Origin: Clostridia bacterium
Lineage (GTDB): Bacteria > Bacillota > Clostridia > Christensenellales > Aristaeellaceae
Length of the DNA: 64,000 nt
Direction of reading: 5' to 3'
Assembly (NCBI GenBank): GCA_900769875.1
Contig: CAAGII010000084.1
Location: forward strand, 1-64,000
Position numbers and translations under genes: made by a program. The first letter of the stretch is position 1. Each line of letters opens with the position of its first letter. Shown piece after piece: positions 35,069 to 43,586 of this stretch. Below the pieces are notes generated by a model. That model was not told where the DNA came from. It saw nothing but the letters and a program-made list of their open reading frames with translations, and made no database searches.

Positions 35069-35097
35069 TAGACAAAAAGGTCACTTTCTGCTACAAT
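35069..35097 (+). promoter_or_regulatory. Promoter of the pectin-sugar operon
   Basis: TAGACA (35069-35074), 17 bases, TACAAT (35092-35097), divergent from the ASRT promoter with about 60 bases between the two -35 boxes. No catabolite-repression site is obvious. Confidence 0.65.
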
Positions 35098-35150
35098 ATT
35101 GCCAGATATCCCTCGCATACCAAATCATTGGATACTGAGGAGGAGAACTC

Positions 35151-36200
35151 ATGGCAAGCATTCAGATGGATCGCGAGCAGGTGCTTGACGCAATCGACAG
35201 CGTTGTTCGTCGAACCATGAACATGGATCTGACCTGGGACTGGCCCTGCGGTGTGGCCTATTATGGTATATGCGAAGCCTACCGCGTGACCGGCAAGGAG
35301 GATTATCTGCGTCTGATGAAGGACCGTGTGGACGAGTATATTGAGCTGGGGCTTCCTGTCTGGACAGTGAACACCTGCTCCATGGGACACGCCATGCTCA
35401 GTCTTCACGAATGGACAGGCGATGAAAGATATAAGAAAATCGCCGAGTCCAAGATCGAATACCTTCGCAGCGAAGCGCTGCGCTTTGGCGACCATGTACT
35501 GCAGCATACCGTCAGCGCGAACAACGACTTTCCGGAACAGGCATGGGCGGACACGCTGTTCATGGCTGCCTTTTTCATGCTGCGCGCAGGCGTTGCGTGG
35601 CAGGATGAATCGCTGATTGATGATGCGCTCAATCAGTATTACTGGCACATCCAGTACCTGCAGGATCAGCGTACCGGACTGTGGTATCATGGCTATAACA
35701 ACATCACGCACGATCATATGTCCGGCTTTTACTGGGGTCGCGCCAATGCCTGGGCTGCGTATACCATGTCGCAGGTAGGCATTGTGCTTCCCAAGTGCTA
35801 TTTGTATCCGAAATATATGGATGTGGCGGGAAGCCTTGCCGAGCAGCTCGCCTCGCTCAAGACACTTCAGACAGAGAACGGCCTGTGGCGCACCATTCTG
35901 GACGATCCTGACAGCTATGAGGAGGTTTCCGCATCCGCCGGTATTGCTGCGGCCATGGTGGCCAAGGGCAACCCGCTGCATTTCAAGTATATCCAGAAGG
36001 CGCTTGGCGGCATTCTGTCAAACATCAGCCCGGAAGGCCGCGTGCTGAACGTAAGCGGCGGAACGGCCGTCATGAATGATCGCGACGGCTACCGTGGCAT
36101 TTCCCGCGCATGGACACAGGGCTGGGGACAGGGGCTTGCGCTCGCATTCCTTGCAGGCGTGCTTGAAGCGGGCAATCGACAGACGGACGGAGCGCTGTAA
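35151..36200 (+). CDS. Unsaturated rhamnogalacturonyl hydrolase (GH105, YteR-like)
   Basis: Removes the unsaturated galacturonyl residue left at the end of rhamnogalacturonan-I fragments by pectate-type lyases. The 349-residue alpha/alpha barrel has WDWPCGVAYYGI, NTCSMGHAML, and the AWADTLFM motif whose Asp134 corresponds to the catalytic acid/base Asp of YteR. WYHGYN, GFYWGRANAWAAY and the late RAWTQGWGQGLAL also match the family. There is no signal peptide, so it acts in the cytosol on imported oligosaccharides. It is the first gene of a three-gene operon; GGAGG-like AGGAGG lies upstream of the ATG. Confidence 0.94.
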   Translation: MASIQMDREQVLDAIDSVVRRTMNMDLTWDWPCGVAYYGICEAYRVTGKEDYLRLMKDRVDEYIELGLPVWTVNTCSMGHAMLSLHEWTGDERYKKIAESKIEYLRSEALRFGDHVLQHTVSANNDFPEQAWADTLFMAAFFMLRAGVAWQDESLIDDALNQYYWHIQYLQDQRTGLWYHGYNNITHDHMSGFYWGRANAWAAYTMSQVGIVLPKCYLYPKYMDVAGSLAEQLASLKTLQTENGLWRTILDDPDSYEEVSASAGIAAAMVAKGNPLHFKYIQKALGGILSNISPEGRVLNVSGGTAVMNDRDGYRGISRAWTQGWGQGLALAFLAGVLEAGNRQTDGAL

Positions 36201-36202
36201 CG

Positions 36203-37906
36203 ATGCGATACGATATTACCAATGAATTGACGCAGACGCTTCTGCAGGGGAACGCAGCCTTTCAAAGCGTGGAGGACGTGCGGCTGCTGGCCATTCCGGA
36301 AATCAGCAGCGGCTTTGTGAAGGCTCCTTGGATTCAGATTCCCTTCCCGCTGCCGCAGCTTTCGGGCGATGGCGACATGCAGTCCATGATCGCGTCCGCC
36401 AATCAGCGTTCCGGGCTTTCTCCTGATGAGCGTCAGTGGCCCGTTTGGTTTCATGCTCCGCTCGACGCACCCGGGCAGTATATGGTCACGATCCGGTTGA
36501 CCGTATTGCGTCCCTGTCATGTGATGCTGTTCGCCAATCACCGTCAGCTGATTTTCGCTATGGATGCTCACGCACCCTACGAAGCCGAGGTGCGCTTTCA
36601 CCTGCACATGGGCAGGATCATCCCTCGCGGCATGAGCGAACCGCATGCCCATCGTTCGCTGGATGTGTGCCTGTTTGGCGTGGCACGTCTTACATGCGTG
36701 GATGTTGAGCGCAGCAATGCGCCGACCGTGTTTGTGATGGGAGATTCTACGGTCACTGACCAAAGCGCGGAAGCTCCATGGTCGCCGCTGACCAGCTACA
36801 GCGGCTGGGGACAGATGCTGCCTGCATTCCTGCGTGAGGCCGCAGTCAGTAACCATGCGCATTCCGGGTTGACCACTGAGTCCTTCCGCACTGAGGGGCA
36901 CTGGGATGTGATGCGCACCGAGGTTCGTCCCGGCGATACCGTGCTGATGCAATTCGGTCACAACGATCAGAAGCTTCCCCATCTGAAGGCCATGGAAGGA
37001 TACGCCGCCAATCTGCGCCGCTACATCGATGACCTGCGCGCAATGGGCGCGATTCCTGTGCTGGTAACTCCCCTTGCGCGCAACACATGGTTCGCGGACG
37101 GTACATACAACGATCTCCTTGCCGCGTATGCCGACGCAGTCAATGAGACTGGCAAGCAGACTCAGACGCCCGTCATTGACCTTCACCGATACAGTATGGA
37201 TTTCCTATGCGCCCATGGAATGGAGCAGGCGCGCAGCTATTTCTACCCGGGCGATTACACACACACCAACGATCATGGAGCGTATCTGATGGCTGCTTTC
37301 GTTGCAGGTGAACTGCATAAGCTCTGCCTCCCCCATGGCGCAGTATGGAACCGTTTACCGTCATGGCCGCCGAACGAGCAGTACGACCGCACCGTTCCGC
37401 CCAAGGCCCTGCGAGCGGAGGCCCGTTTTGACTGGCATGCCAATCAGTCTCTGCTGCCGGATTCACTCGATCGTCCGGACGATCCGATCACGAGAGCCGA
37501 AGCGTTTGAAATGGTCGTCAAGGCTTGCCGCTTCTTTGGCGTCAATGTGTACAACGATGCGTTCGATGATGTGACGGGACATGAAACGTGGGCGGGCATG
37601 ATTGAAGCCGCACAGCAAAACGGTCTCATTCCGCCGGAAATGGTGGATCACAAGCGGCTTGAGCCTGATCGTCCAATTGCGCCGTTTGAGTTTGCCGCCG
37701 TGCTGATTCGCGGCGCGCTCGCGAGGATGCCGGTCTGGCAGCCCTGCGATGTTCCAGGCAGCATTCCCGCCTTTGCACGCAGCGCGGTTGGCCTGCTTGC
37801 GGGCAAGCGTCTGTGGAAGGATCGCTATACCACGCAGGCAGTGATGACCCGCAGCGACGCGCTATCCCTATGCAAAGCACTGATGGACGAAACAGCAAAA
37901 CAATAA
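36203..37906 (+). CDS. Rhamnogalacturonan acetylesterase-like SGNH hydrolase with SLH-like repeats
   Basis: The 567-residue product has an N-terminal beta domain (about 1-170), a CE12-type SGNH esterase domain (about 174-380) and a C-terminal tail (about 425-565). The esterase shows GDS (nucleophile Ser182), SGLTTES (block II), GHND (Asn254), and DYTH (Asp351, His354), so the catalytic set is complete. The tail has ITRAEAFEM, FDDVTGHETWAGMIEAA, a second FEFAAVLIRG and a third MTRSDALSL, the pattern of S-layer-homology repeats. No signal peptide is present, which is odd for SLH repeats. It would remove acetyl groups from galacturonic or rhamnose residues. Confidence 0.88.
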   Translation: MRYDITNELTQTLLQGNAAFQSVEDVRLLAIPEISSGFVKAPWIQIPFPLPQLSGDGDMQSMIASANQRSGLSPDERQWPVWFHAPLDAPGQYMVTIRLTVLRPCHVMLFANHRQLIFAMDAHAPYEAEVRFHLHMGRIIPRGMSEPHAHRSLDVCLFGVARLTCVDVERSNAPTVFVMGDSTVTDQSAEAPWSPLTSYSGWGQMLPAFLREAAVSNHAHSGLTTESFRTEGHWDVMRTEVRPGDTVLMQFGHNDQKLPHLKAMEGYAANLRRYIDDLRAMGAIPVLVTPLARNTWFADGTYNDLLAAYADAVNETGKQTQTPVIDLHRYSMDFLCAHGMEQARSYFYPGDYTHTNDHGAYLMAAFVAGELHKLCLPHGAVWNRLPSWPPNEQYDRTVPPKALRAEARFDWHANQSLLPDSLDRPDDPITRAEAFEMVVKACRFFGVNVYNDAFDDVTGHETWAGMIEAAQQNGLIPPEMVDHKRLEPDRPIAPFEFAAVLIRGALARMPVWQPCDVPGSIPAFARSAVGLLAGKRLWKDRYTTQAVMTRSDALSLCKALMDETAKQ

Positions 37907-37919
37907 AGGAGGTATACCC

Positions 37920-40079
37920 ATGCAGGATTCCTATCATCAGGGTGGATTCACGCTTCCCGGCGAAGCCGGTTATGAAGCGCTGACGCTCGAAATGGCGAAA
38001 AAATGGGGCGCGGATGTGATCCGCGACAGCGACGGTACCAAGCTTTCCGACGAGATCATTCAGGCTGGCTATGGCATCTACTCGACCATCTGCATCATTC
38101 GTCAGCATAATGAGTTTGCCAAGGCGCATCCCGACAGCCAGCAGCAGACCTTCCTCTGCTCAAAGCCGGTGACCGCCGTGGATACATCCCTGCAGATTCC
38201 GCTGATGGATGGTTACTTTACCGAGCAGTTTGAAATCAACGAAACCGAGGAAGCGCTTTCCTACGCACAGGTCTATGACAGGACAACCGGCATGGAGGTG
38301 CCCCGCACGGACTGGGTGTATGCTTCAGGCGTCATCACGGTCACAAACGCCGTACCGTGGCATACCTATACCGCGTCGTTCCTGTGCTGGCGCGTATGGG
38401 AAGAGATCAACATGTACAATCACACCACCAATCACTGGACAAGCGAGCATCTGCGCCAGCTGGATCCGCGTCATCCCGAGGCATGGGCATATCTGCAATC
38501 CTGGCTTGAAAACTGGTGTGTGAAGAATCCCGATACCACCGTGGTTCGCTTTACCTCGCTTTTCTACAATTTTGTCTGGATGTGGGGCGACAGCCTGAGC
38601 AACCGTCATCTCTTCACAGACTGGGGCAGCTACGACTTCACAGTCAGCCCGGCTGCGCTCAAAGCCTTTGAGAAGCGCTATGGCTATGCGCTCTGCGCGG
38701 AGGATTTTGTAAACGCCGGAAAATACCAGGTTACGCACATGCCTGCCACGCAGCACAAGCTGGACTACATGGACTTCATTCAGGAGTTTGTTGCAGAAAA
38801 AGCGCGGGTGCTGGTGGATATCGTCCATCGGTATGGCAAGAAAGCCTATGTATTCTACGATGACAGCTGGGTTGGTATGGAGCCCTACGGCAAGCGCTTT
38901 GAAGGCATCGGGTTTGACGGCCTGATCAAGTGCGTGTTCTCTGGCTTTGAGTGCCGTCTTTGCGCGGGTGTGAAGGTACCCACGCATGAAATCCGTCTGC
39001 ACCCGTATCTGTTCCCCGTTGGTCTCGGCGGACTCCCCACCTTCTCCGAGGGCGGCAACCCTGCCAGAGACGCGATGGATTACTGGAAGAACGTGCGGCG
39101 TGCGCTTGTGCGTCAGCCTGTTGACCGGATCGGGCTTGGCGGCTATCTGCACCTGACGCTTGATTTCCCCGAGTTCAACGATACCATTGAGAATATTGCC
39201 GTTGAGTTCCGCCGCATCAAGGAGCTGCATGCGCATGGCGCGCCCTATGCGTTGCCCTGCCGCGTCGCGGTGCTGCACAGCTGGGGCAGTCTGCGTTCGT
39301 GGACGCTGAGCGGACATTTCCATGAAACTGACAAGCATGCTCTGATCCATATCAATGAAGCTTTGAGCGGTCTTCCTGTGGATGTGCGCTTCATCAGCTT
39401 TGACGACGTCAGGAATGGCGCGCTTGCGGATGTGGATGTTGTGATCAATGCCGGCCGCGCCGGTGACACATGGTCTGGCGGTGACGCATGGCAGGATGAT
39501 GCGCTTGTCAGCGAAATCACGCGCTTTGTGTATGAGGGCGGTGCGCTCCTTGGCGTTGGCGATCCTTCTGCGGCACATGGCGGCATGACCTTCTTCCGCC
39601 TCGCGCAGGTGTTCGGTATTGACCGTGATCTTGGCGCGCGTGTCTGCCATGGCCGCTGGCCCGGTGAAGTGATGGAGGCGCCGTTCCACATCTGTGAGGA
39701 TGTGCTTGGCAGTGATCGTGACCTATACCTGACCGACGAGCATACCAGGGTACTTTGCGCCAAGAACGGCGTGCCGCAGATGACGTCCCATGCGTTCGGC
39801 AAGGGCTGCGCGGTCTATATGAGCAGCTTCGCCCGCAATACCGACAGCATCCGTATGCTGCTTGACACGCTGCTTTACATGACCGGAAAGACCGATGACG
39901 CTCTGTACATCAGCAACCAGGCGTGCGTGGAGACTTCCTACTTCCAGAATGACCGTACGCTTGTGATGATGAATAATGCGGATGCCGAAGTGACCGCTAC
40001 CGTCAGGACAATGTCGGGCAGCATCACCGCCACGCTCAAGCCGCTCGAAACCCGTATGCTGACTCTTGAGCAGGACTGA
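37920..40079 (+). CDS. GH112 phosphorylase, probably D-galactosyl-1,4-L-rhamnose phosphorylase
   Basis: The 719-residue product matches the GH112 family from its first residues (GGFTLPGEAGYE, KKWGADVIRDSDGTKLSDE, AGYGIYSTICI). The barrel holds FYNFVWMWGD and the FYDDSWVGMEPYG segment with the catalytic Asp. Later come the Rossmann-like domain (AVLHSWGSLRSW) and a C-terminal beta domain. The family splits beta-linked galactosyl sugars with phosphate to alpha-galactose 1-phosphate: lacto-N-biose, galacto-N-biose, or galactosyl-rhamnose. The GH105 and CE12 neighbours point to galactosyl-rhamnose from pectin. No nahK or other host-glycan genes are present. AGGAGG precedes the ATG. Confidence 0.9.
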   Translation: MQDSYHQGGFTLPGEAGYEALTLEMAKKWGADVIRDSDGTKLSDEIIQAGYGIYSTICIIRQHNEFAKAHPDSQQQTFLCSKPVTAVDTSLQIPLMDGYFTEQFEINETEEALSYAQVYDRTTGMEVPRTDWVYASGVITVTNAVPWHTYTASFLCWRVWEEINMYNHTTNHWTSEHLRQLDPRHPEAWAYLQSWLENWCVKNPDTTVVRFTSLFYNFVWMWGDSLSNRHLFTDWGSYDFTVSPAALKAFEKRYGYALCAEDFVNAGKYQVTHMPATQHKLDYMDFIQEFVAEKARVLVDIVHRYGKKAYVFYDDSWVGMEPYGKRFEGIGFDGLIKCVFSGFECRLCAGVKVPTHEIRLHPYLFPVGLGGLPTFSEGGNPARDAMDYWKNVRRALVRQPVDRIGLGGYLHLTLDFPEFNDTIENIAVEFRRIKELHAHGAPYALPCRVAVLHSWGSLRSWTLSGHFHETDKHALIHINEALSGLPVDVRFISFDDVRNGALADVDVVINAGRAGDTWSGGDAWQDDALVSEITRFVYEGGALLGVGDPSAAHGGMTFFRLAQVFGIDRDLGARVCHGRWPGEVMEAPFHICEDVLGSDRDLYLTDEHTRVLCAKNGVPQMTSHAFGKGCAVYMSSFARNTDSIRMLLDTLLYMTGKTDDALYISNQACVETSYFQNDRTLVMMNNADAEVTATVRTMSGSITATLKPLETRMLTLEQD

Positions 40080-40170
40080 TACGATACTCCTTGAGGTACA
40101 GTACATCACCTCCGTATCATCACGACGAATCCGTTGACCACTCCCGCAGGAATACCAAATCAAATTATCC

Positions 40171-40206
40171 GGGCCGCTGTCTTGAGCATGAGACGGCGGC
40201 CCTTTG
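40171..40206 (+). terminator. Terminator of the pectin-sugar operon
   Basis: Hairpin GGGCCGC-GTCT/AGAC-GCGGCCC with one mismatch and an 8-base loop, then TTTG; 91 bases after the GH112 stop. Confidence 0.7.
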
Positions 40207-40216
40207 CAATCAAACA

Positions 40217-40241
40217 GCGCATCACCAAAGCGGTGATGCGC
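40217..40241 (-). terminator. Possible terminator of the rnf operon
   Basis: Perfect 10-base-pair stem GCGCATCACC/GGTGATGCGC, 5-base loop; on the minus strand TGTTTGATT follows. It lies 52 bases past the rnfB stop. Confidence 0.55.
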
Positions 40242-40292
40242 CGATGCTTACTGTCTCTTTTCAGCAACGTAATGATTACTTGCCTTCTAAAC

Positions 40293-41414
40293 TCAGGATT
40301 CCTTTTTTGCAGCAGCTTCCTTCTCAGCCTTCGCCTTGAGCGCGGCGTCAATCTTCGCCTGAACTTCAGGGGAGAACTTGGGCTTTGCGGGCGCAGCGGG
40401 AATTTCCACAGGACGACGGTCGCGTTTGTGACTGCGAACCTTCATGGTAATGCACTTGCGGGGGCACTTTTCAGCGCACACGCCGCAGCCGGTGCAAACG
40501 TCCGTCACCAGATGCTTCTGCTTCAGTTCACCGACAATCGCGCCAAACGGACAGTTCTTTTTGCAGATCGTGCAGCCGACGCAGGCGTCCTTATCAATGA
40601 CCGCGATTTTGCGCTCTTCCCATGCTGCCTCGATTGCCCTGTTGGGACATACCTCTGCGCACATCATGCAATTGCGGCACTTGGAAGCATCAATCCTGGG
40701 AAGATTGCCTACGATCTCGATTGCGCCGAACTTGCATGCCTCAACACACTCTCCGCAGCCGCCACATCCAGTGGAGCAGACACTGCGAACCGCGACGCCA
40801 CGGTCAGTGTTATGACAACGTGCGCTGACCTGTAGCTTCTTGGGCTGCATGCTCAGCACATTCTTCGGGCATGCGGAAACGCACTTGCCACAGCTCTGGC
40901 ACTTTTCCTCGTCCACCACCGCGATCTGCTTATCAGGATCGATGTGAATCGCGTCGAATGGGCATGCTTTGACACAGGTACCCAGACCGATGCAAGCAAA
41001 ACGGCATGCCTTCGGGCCGTCACTGACAGTGCTTGCCGCCACACAATCCCTGATACCTGTGTAGTCATACTTGGTCTTGCAGGTCTCGACTGTACCCTGA
41101 CACTGCATCCTCGCCACCAGCTTTTCGCTGTCTGAATCAGCCTCGACACCAAGAATGCCGCCGATCTTCGCGGCCAGCGCTGCTCCACCGACAGGGCAGG
41201 TATTGGCAGGCGCCTTCCCGGAAGCAATGGCGTCCGCGCATGCGTCGCAGCCGGGGAAGCCGCAGGCGCCGCAGTTGGCGCCGGGCATAACCTCACGGAT
41301 CGCGTCTCGCTTGGGATTAGCGGGGACGGCAAAGAACTTTGACGCTGCTGTCAGCACAAGTCCAAACAGCAGGCCCATACCGCCAAGCACAAGCACTGCA
41401 AAGAGTATATTCAT
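40293..41414 (-). CDS. rnfB: Rnf complex subunit B, multi-cluster ferredoxin protein
   Basis: Electron-entry subunit of the ferredoxin:NAD oxidoreductase at the membrane. The 373 residues have an N-terminal membrane helix (about 3-24), the Fe-S domain with CGACGFPGC and the later CPVGG, then six four-cysteine ferredoxin-type motifs (such as CQSCGKCVSACP, CRNCMMCAEVCP, CVGCTICKKNCP, CTGCGVCAEKCP), and a Lys/Ala-rich tail. That is more clusters than the proteobacterial RnfB, but common in clostridia. It is the last gene of the operon; GGGAGG lies six bases before the ATG. Confidence 0.95.
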   Translation of the reverse strand: MNILFAVLVLGGMGLLFGLVLTAASKFFAVPANPKRDAIREVMPGANCGACGFPGCDACADAIASGKAPANTCPVGGAALAAKIGGILGVEADSDSEKLVARMQCQGTVETCKTKYDYTGIRDCVAASTVSDGPKACRFACIGLGTCVKACPFDAIHIDPDKQIAVVDEEKCQSCGKCVSACPKNVLSMQPKKLQVSARCHNTDRGVAVRSVCSTGCGGCGECVEACKFGAIEIVGNLPRIDASKCRNCMMCAEVCPNRAIEAAWEERKIAVIDKDACVGCTICKKNCPFGAIVGELKQKHLVTDVCTGCGVCAEKCPRKCITMKVRSHKRDRRPVEIPAAPAKPKFSPEVQAKIDAALKAKAEKEAAAKKES

Positions 41415-41428
41415 TCTTTACCTCCCTC

Positions 41429-42004
41429 TCAAATCAGACCGCCGAAGCCGGCAAAGGCCACAGCCATCAGACCCGCGGTAATCAGCGCGCCGGGGAAGCC
41501 GTTCATCCACTTGGGCATGGGCGCAGTCTCCAGCCGCTCGCGAATGCAGCTCAACAACAGGATCGCCACGGTAAAGCCAAGCGCAGCACAGAAGCCGCTC
41601 AAGGTGGACTGGAGCAGATTGTAGCCCGCATCCGCATTGGAGATGGCGCAGCCAAGCACCGCGCAGTTGGTGGTAATCAGCGGCAGGTAGACGCCGAGCG
41701 CCTGGTACAGGGAGAAGGCCAGCTTCTTGAGCGCCATCTCCACCACCTGCACCAGCACCGCAATCACCAGAATGAAGGCAATGGTCTGCATATATTGCAG
41801 TCCCAGCGGGATCAGGAGCCAGCGCTGTACCATCCATGTAATGAAGGACGCAAGGGTCATCACAAAGGTCACCGCCATACCCATGCCGAGCGCGGTGTCA
41901 AACTTCTTGGAAACACCGATGAAGGGGCAGATGCCAAGGAACTGGTTCATCACATAGTTATTGACCAGCAGTGAGCCGATCAAAATGACCAGATAGGTAT
42001 TCAT
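41429..42004 (-). CDS. rnfA: Rnf complex subunit A
   Basis: 191-residue membrane protein with six helices, part of the ion-translocating core. It has FLGICPFIGVSKK near the N-terminus, the conserved TNCAVLG segment with its Cys in a half-helix, and INRE-like RERLETAP. It overlaps rnfE by four bases (ATGA) and is similar to it, as expected from their ancient duplication. Confidence 0.96.
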   Translation of the reverse strand: MNTYLVILIGSLLVNNYVMNQFLGICPFIGVSKKFDTALGMGMAVTFVMTLASFITWMVQRWLLIPLGLQYMQTIAFILVIAVLVQVVEMALKKLAFSLYQALGVYLPLITTNCAVLGCAISNADAGYNLLQSTLSGFCAALGFTVAILLLSCIRERLETAPMPKWMNGFPGALITAGLMAVAFAGFGGLI

Positions 42005-42642
42005 GCCAGTTCCTCCTTCCGCTTTTCGATCTGATGGAGCACATACTGACGAACGGCATTGACAGCAATCAACAAAACGCCAAGCGCGATAAAGCCGCCG
42101 GCAGGCATCGTCATGATCCCGATGGGCTCAAACGCCTCGGGCATCACCTGCACACCAAACACGGTGCCGCTGCCGAAAAGCTCACGAATCGCCGCAAGAA
42201 TGGTGATCGCGACAGTAAAACCAAGACCCATGCCAAGGCCATCGGCCAGAGCAAGCACAGGGGGATTCTTGAAGGCAAAGGATTCCGCGCGCGCCATGAT
42301 GATGCAGTTGACCACAATCAGCGGAATGTACATGCCGAGCGATTCGCTGAGCGAGGGCAGATAGGCCTTCATCAGCATCTCCAGCATGGTCACGAAGGAC
42401 GCGATAATCACAATGAACGAGGGGATGCGCACCTTATCGGGAATGACATTGCGGAGCAGAGAGATAAAGAGGTTAGCGCAAACCAGCACGAATGTGGTGG
42501 CCAGACCCATGCCGACGCCGTTGCTCGCGAGCGTGGTAATACCCAGCGTCGGGCACATGCCGAGCATGAGCACAAAGGTGGGGTTTTCCCAGATCAAGCC
42601 ATTGAGAAACACACCCATCACGCTTTTCTTCTGATCAGGCAT
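42001..42642 (-). CDS. rnfE: Rnf complex subunit E
   Basis: 213-residue membrane protein paired with RnfA in the core. It shows NPTFVLMLGMCPTLG, IPLIVVNCIIMARAE and a C-terminal Lys/Glu-rich end. It overlaps the end of rnfD by eight bases. In most rnf operons rnfG lies between rnfD and rnfE; here there is no space for it. Confidence 0.96.
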   Translation of the reverse strand: MPDQKKSVMGVFLNGLIWENPTFVLMLGMCPTLGITTLASNGVGMGLATTFVLVCANLFISLLRNVIPDKVRIPSFIVIIASFVTMLEMLMKAYLPSLSESLGMYIPLIVVNCIIMARAESFAFKNPPVLALADGLGMGLGFTVAITILAAIRELFGSGTVFGVQVMPEAFEPIGIMTMPAGGFIALGVLLIAVNAVRQYVLHQIEKRKEELA

Positions 42643-43573
42643 GCTTCTTCACCTCCCCAAAGCGTACAGGCATGGTGAAACGATCAATCAGGGGCGTGCA
42701 GACATTCATGAAGAGGATCGCAAACGAGCAGCCCTCGGGATAGCTTGCGAACTCACGGATGACAAACAGCAGCAGACCGCAGCCCACACCCATGATGACA
42801 CGGCCAAGGTTGCTGACAGGGCTGGTGGCATAGTCCGTCGCCATGAAGAAGGCGCCCAGCATCAAGCCGCCTGCCATGATTTCGTTCACAGCCAGCGTCA
42901 GGCCGCCGCGCAGCAGGTAGCACACAAACGCGGTGGCAATGAAGCACACCGGAATGCGCCAGTCGATCACCCGCTTCCACAGGAGGTACACACCGCCGGC
43001 AATGATGGCCAGCTTACAGGTCTCACCCAGCACACCGCCGCAGTTGCCTACAAGCAGCGCCATGAGGCTCACGGAGGAAGCGCCTTCCTCCGCGATCATG
43101 GCAAGAGGCGTGGCAGTGGAAACCGCGTCCACCGCGAACCTGGTCTGCGGATAAGAGGCCATGATTCCGGAGAAGGACAGGAACAGGATGGCACGCGCAG
43201 TCAGCGCAGGGTTCATGAAATTGGAGCCGATGCCGCCAAACATCTGCTTGACAAGCACGATGGCGATAAAGCTTCCGAATACGGGAATCCACCAGGGCGC
43301 AGTCGCCGGAATGTTGTATGCCAGCAGGATGCCGGTTACCACGGCGCTCCAGTCGCCAATGGTGACCTTCTGATGGGTCATCATCTGGAAGAGATACTCA
43401 AAGAACACGCAGCTGACAACCGACAGCAGAATGATCTTCAGTGCGGCCCAGCCAAACAGCACAATGCCGGCGATGCCCGCAGGAGCAAGGGCAATGCACA
43501 CATCCTGCATGATGCTCCGGGTGGAAGCATGGTCACGCAGATGCGGCGAGGAGGAAATGGCCATTTTTTGCAT
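42635..43573 (-). CDS. rnfD: Rnf complex subunit D
   Basis: 312-residue membrane protein that carries covalent FMN. The flavinylation site is seen as DAVSTATPLA (the Thr at about 155). Other family parts are FGGIGSNFMNPAL, FMATDYATSPVS and YPEGCSFAILFMN. GGAGG lies eight bases before the ATG. It follows rnfC by 13 bases. Confidence 0.95.
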   Translation of the reverse strand: MQKMAISSSPHLRDHASTRSIMQDVCIALAPAGIAGIVLFGWAALKIILLSVVSCVFFEYLFQMMTHQKVTIGDWSAVVTGILLAYNIPATAPWWIPVFGSFIAIVLVKQMFGGIGSNFMNPALTARAILFLSFSGIMASYPQTRFAVDAVSTATPLAMIAEEGASSVSLMALLVGNCGGVLGETCKLAIIAGGVYLLWKRVIDWRIPVCFIATAFVCYLLRGGLTLAVNEIMAGGLMLGAFFMATDYATSPVSNLGRVIMGVGCGLLLFVIREFASYPEGCSFAILFMNVCTPLIDRFTMPVRFGEVKKHA

Positions 43574-43586
43574 CTTTTGTGCCTCC

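Noticed and set aside
37920..40079. Reading the GH112 gene as a milk- or mucin-glycan phosphorylase
   Set aside because: The neighbours are pectin enzymes and no N-acetylhexosamine kinase or host-glycan gene is present; still, the sequence alone does not exclude it.
42001..43573. A hidden rnfG inside or beside rnfD and rnfE
   Set aside because: The two genes overlap and no other frame in the operon shows an FMN-binding RnfG pattern.
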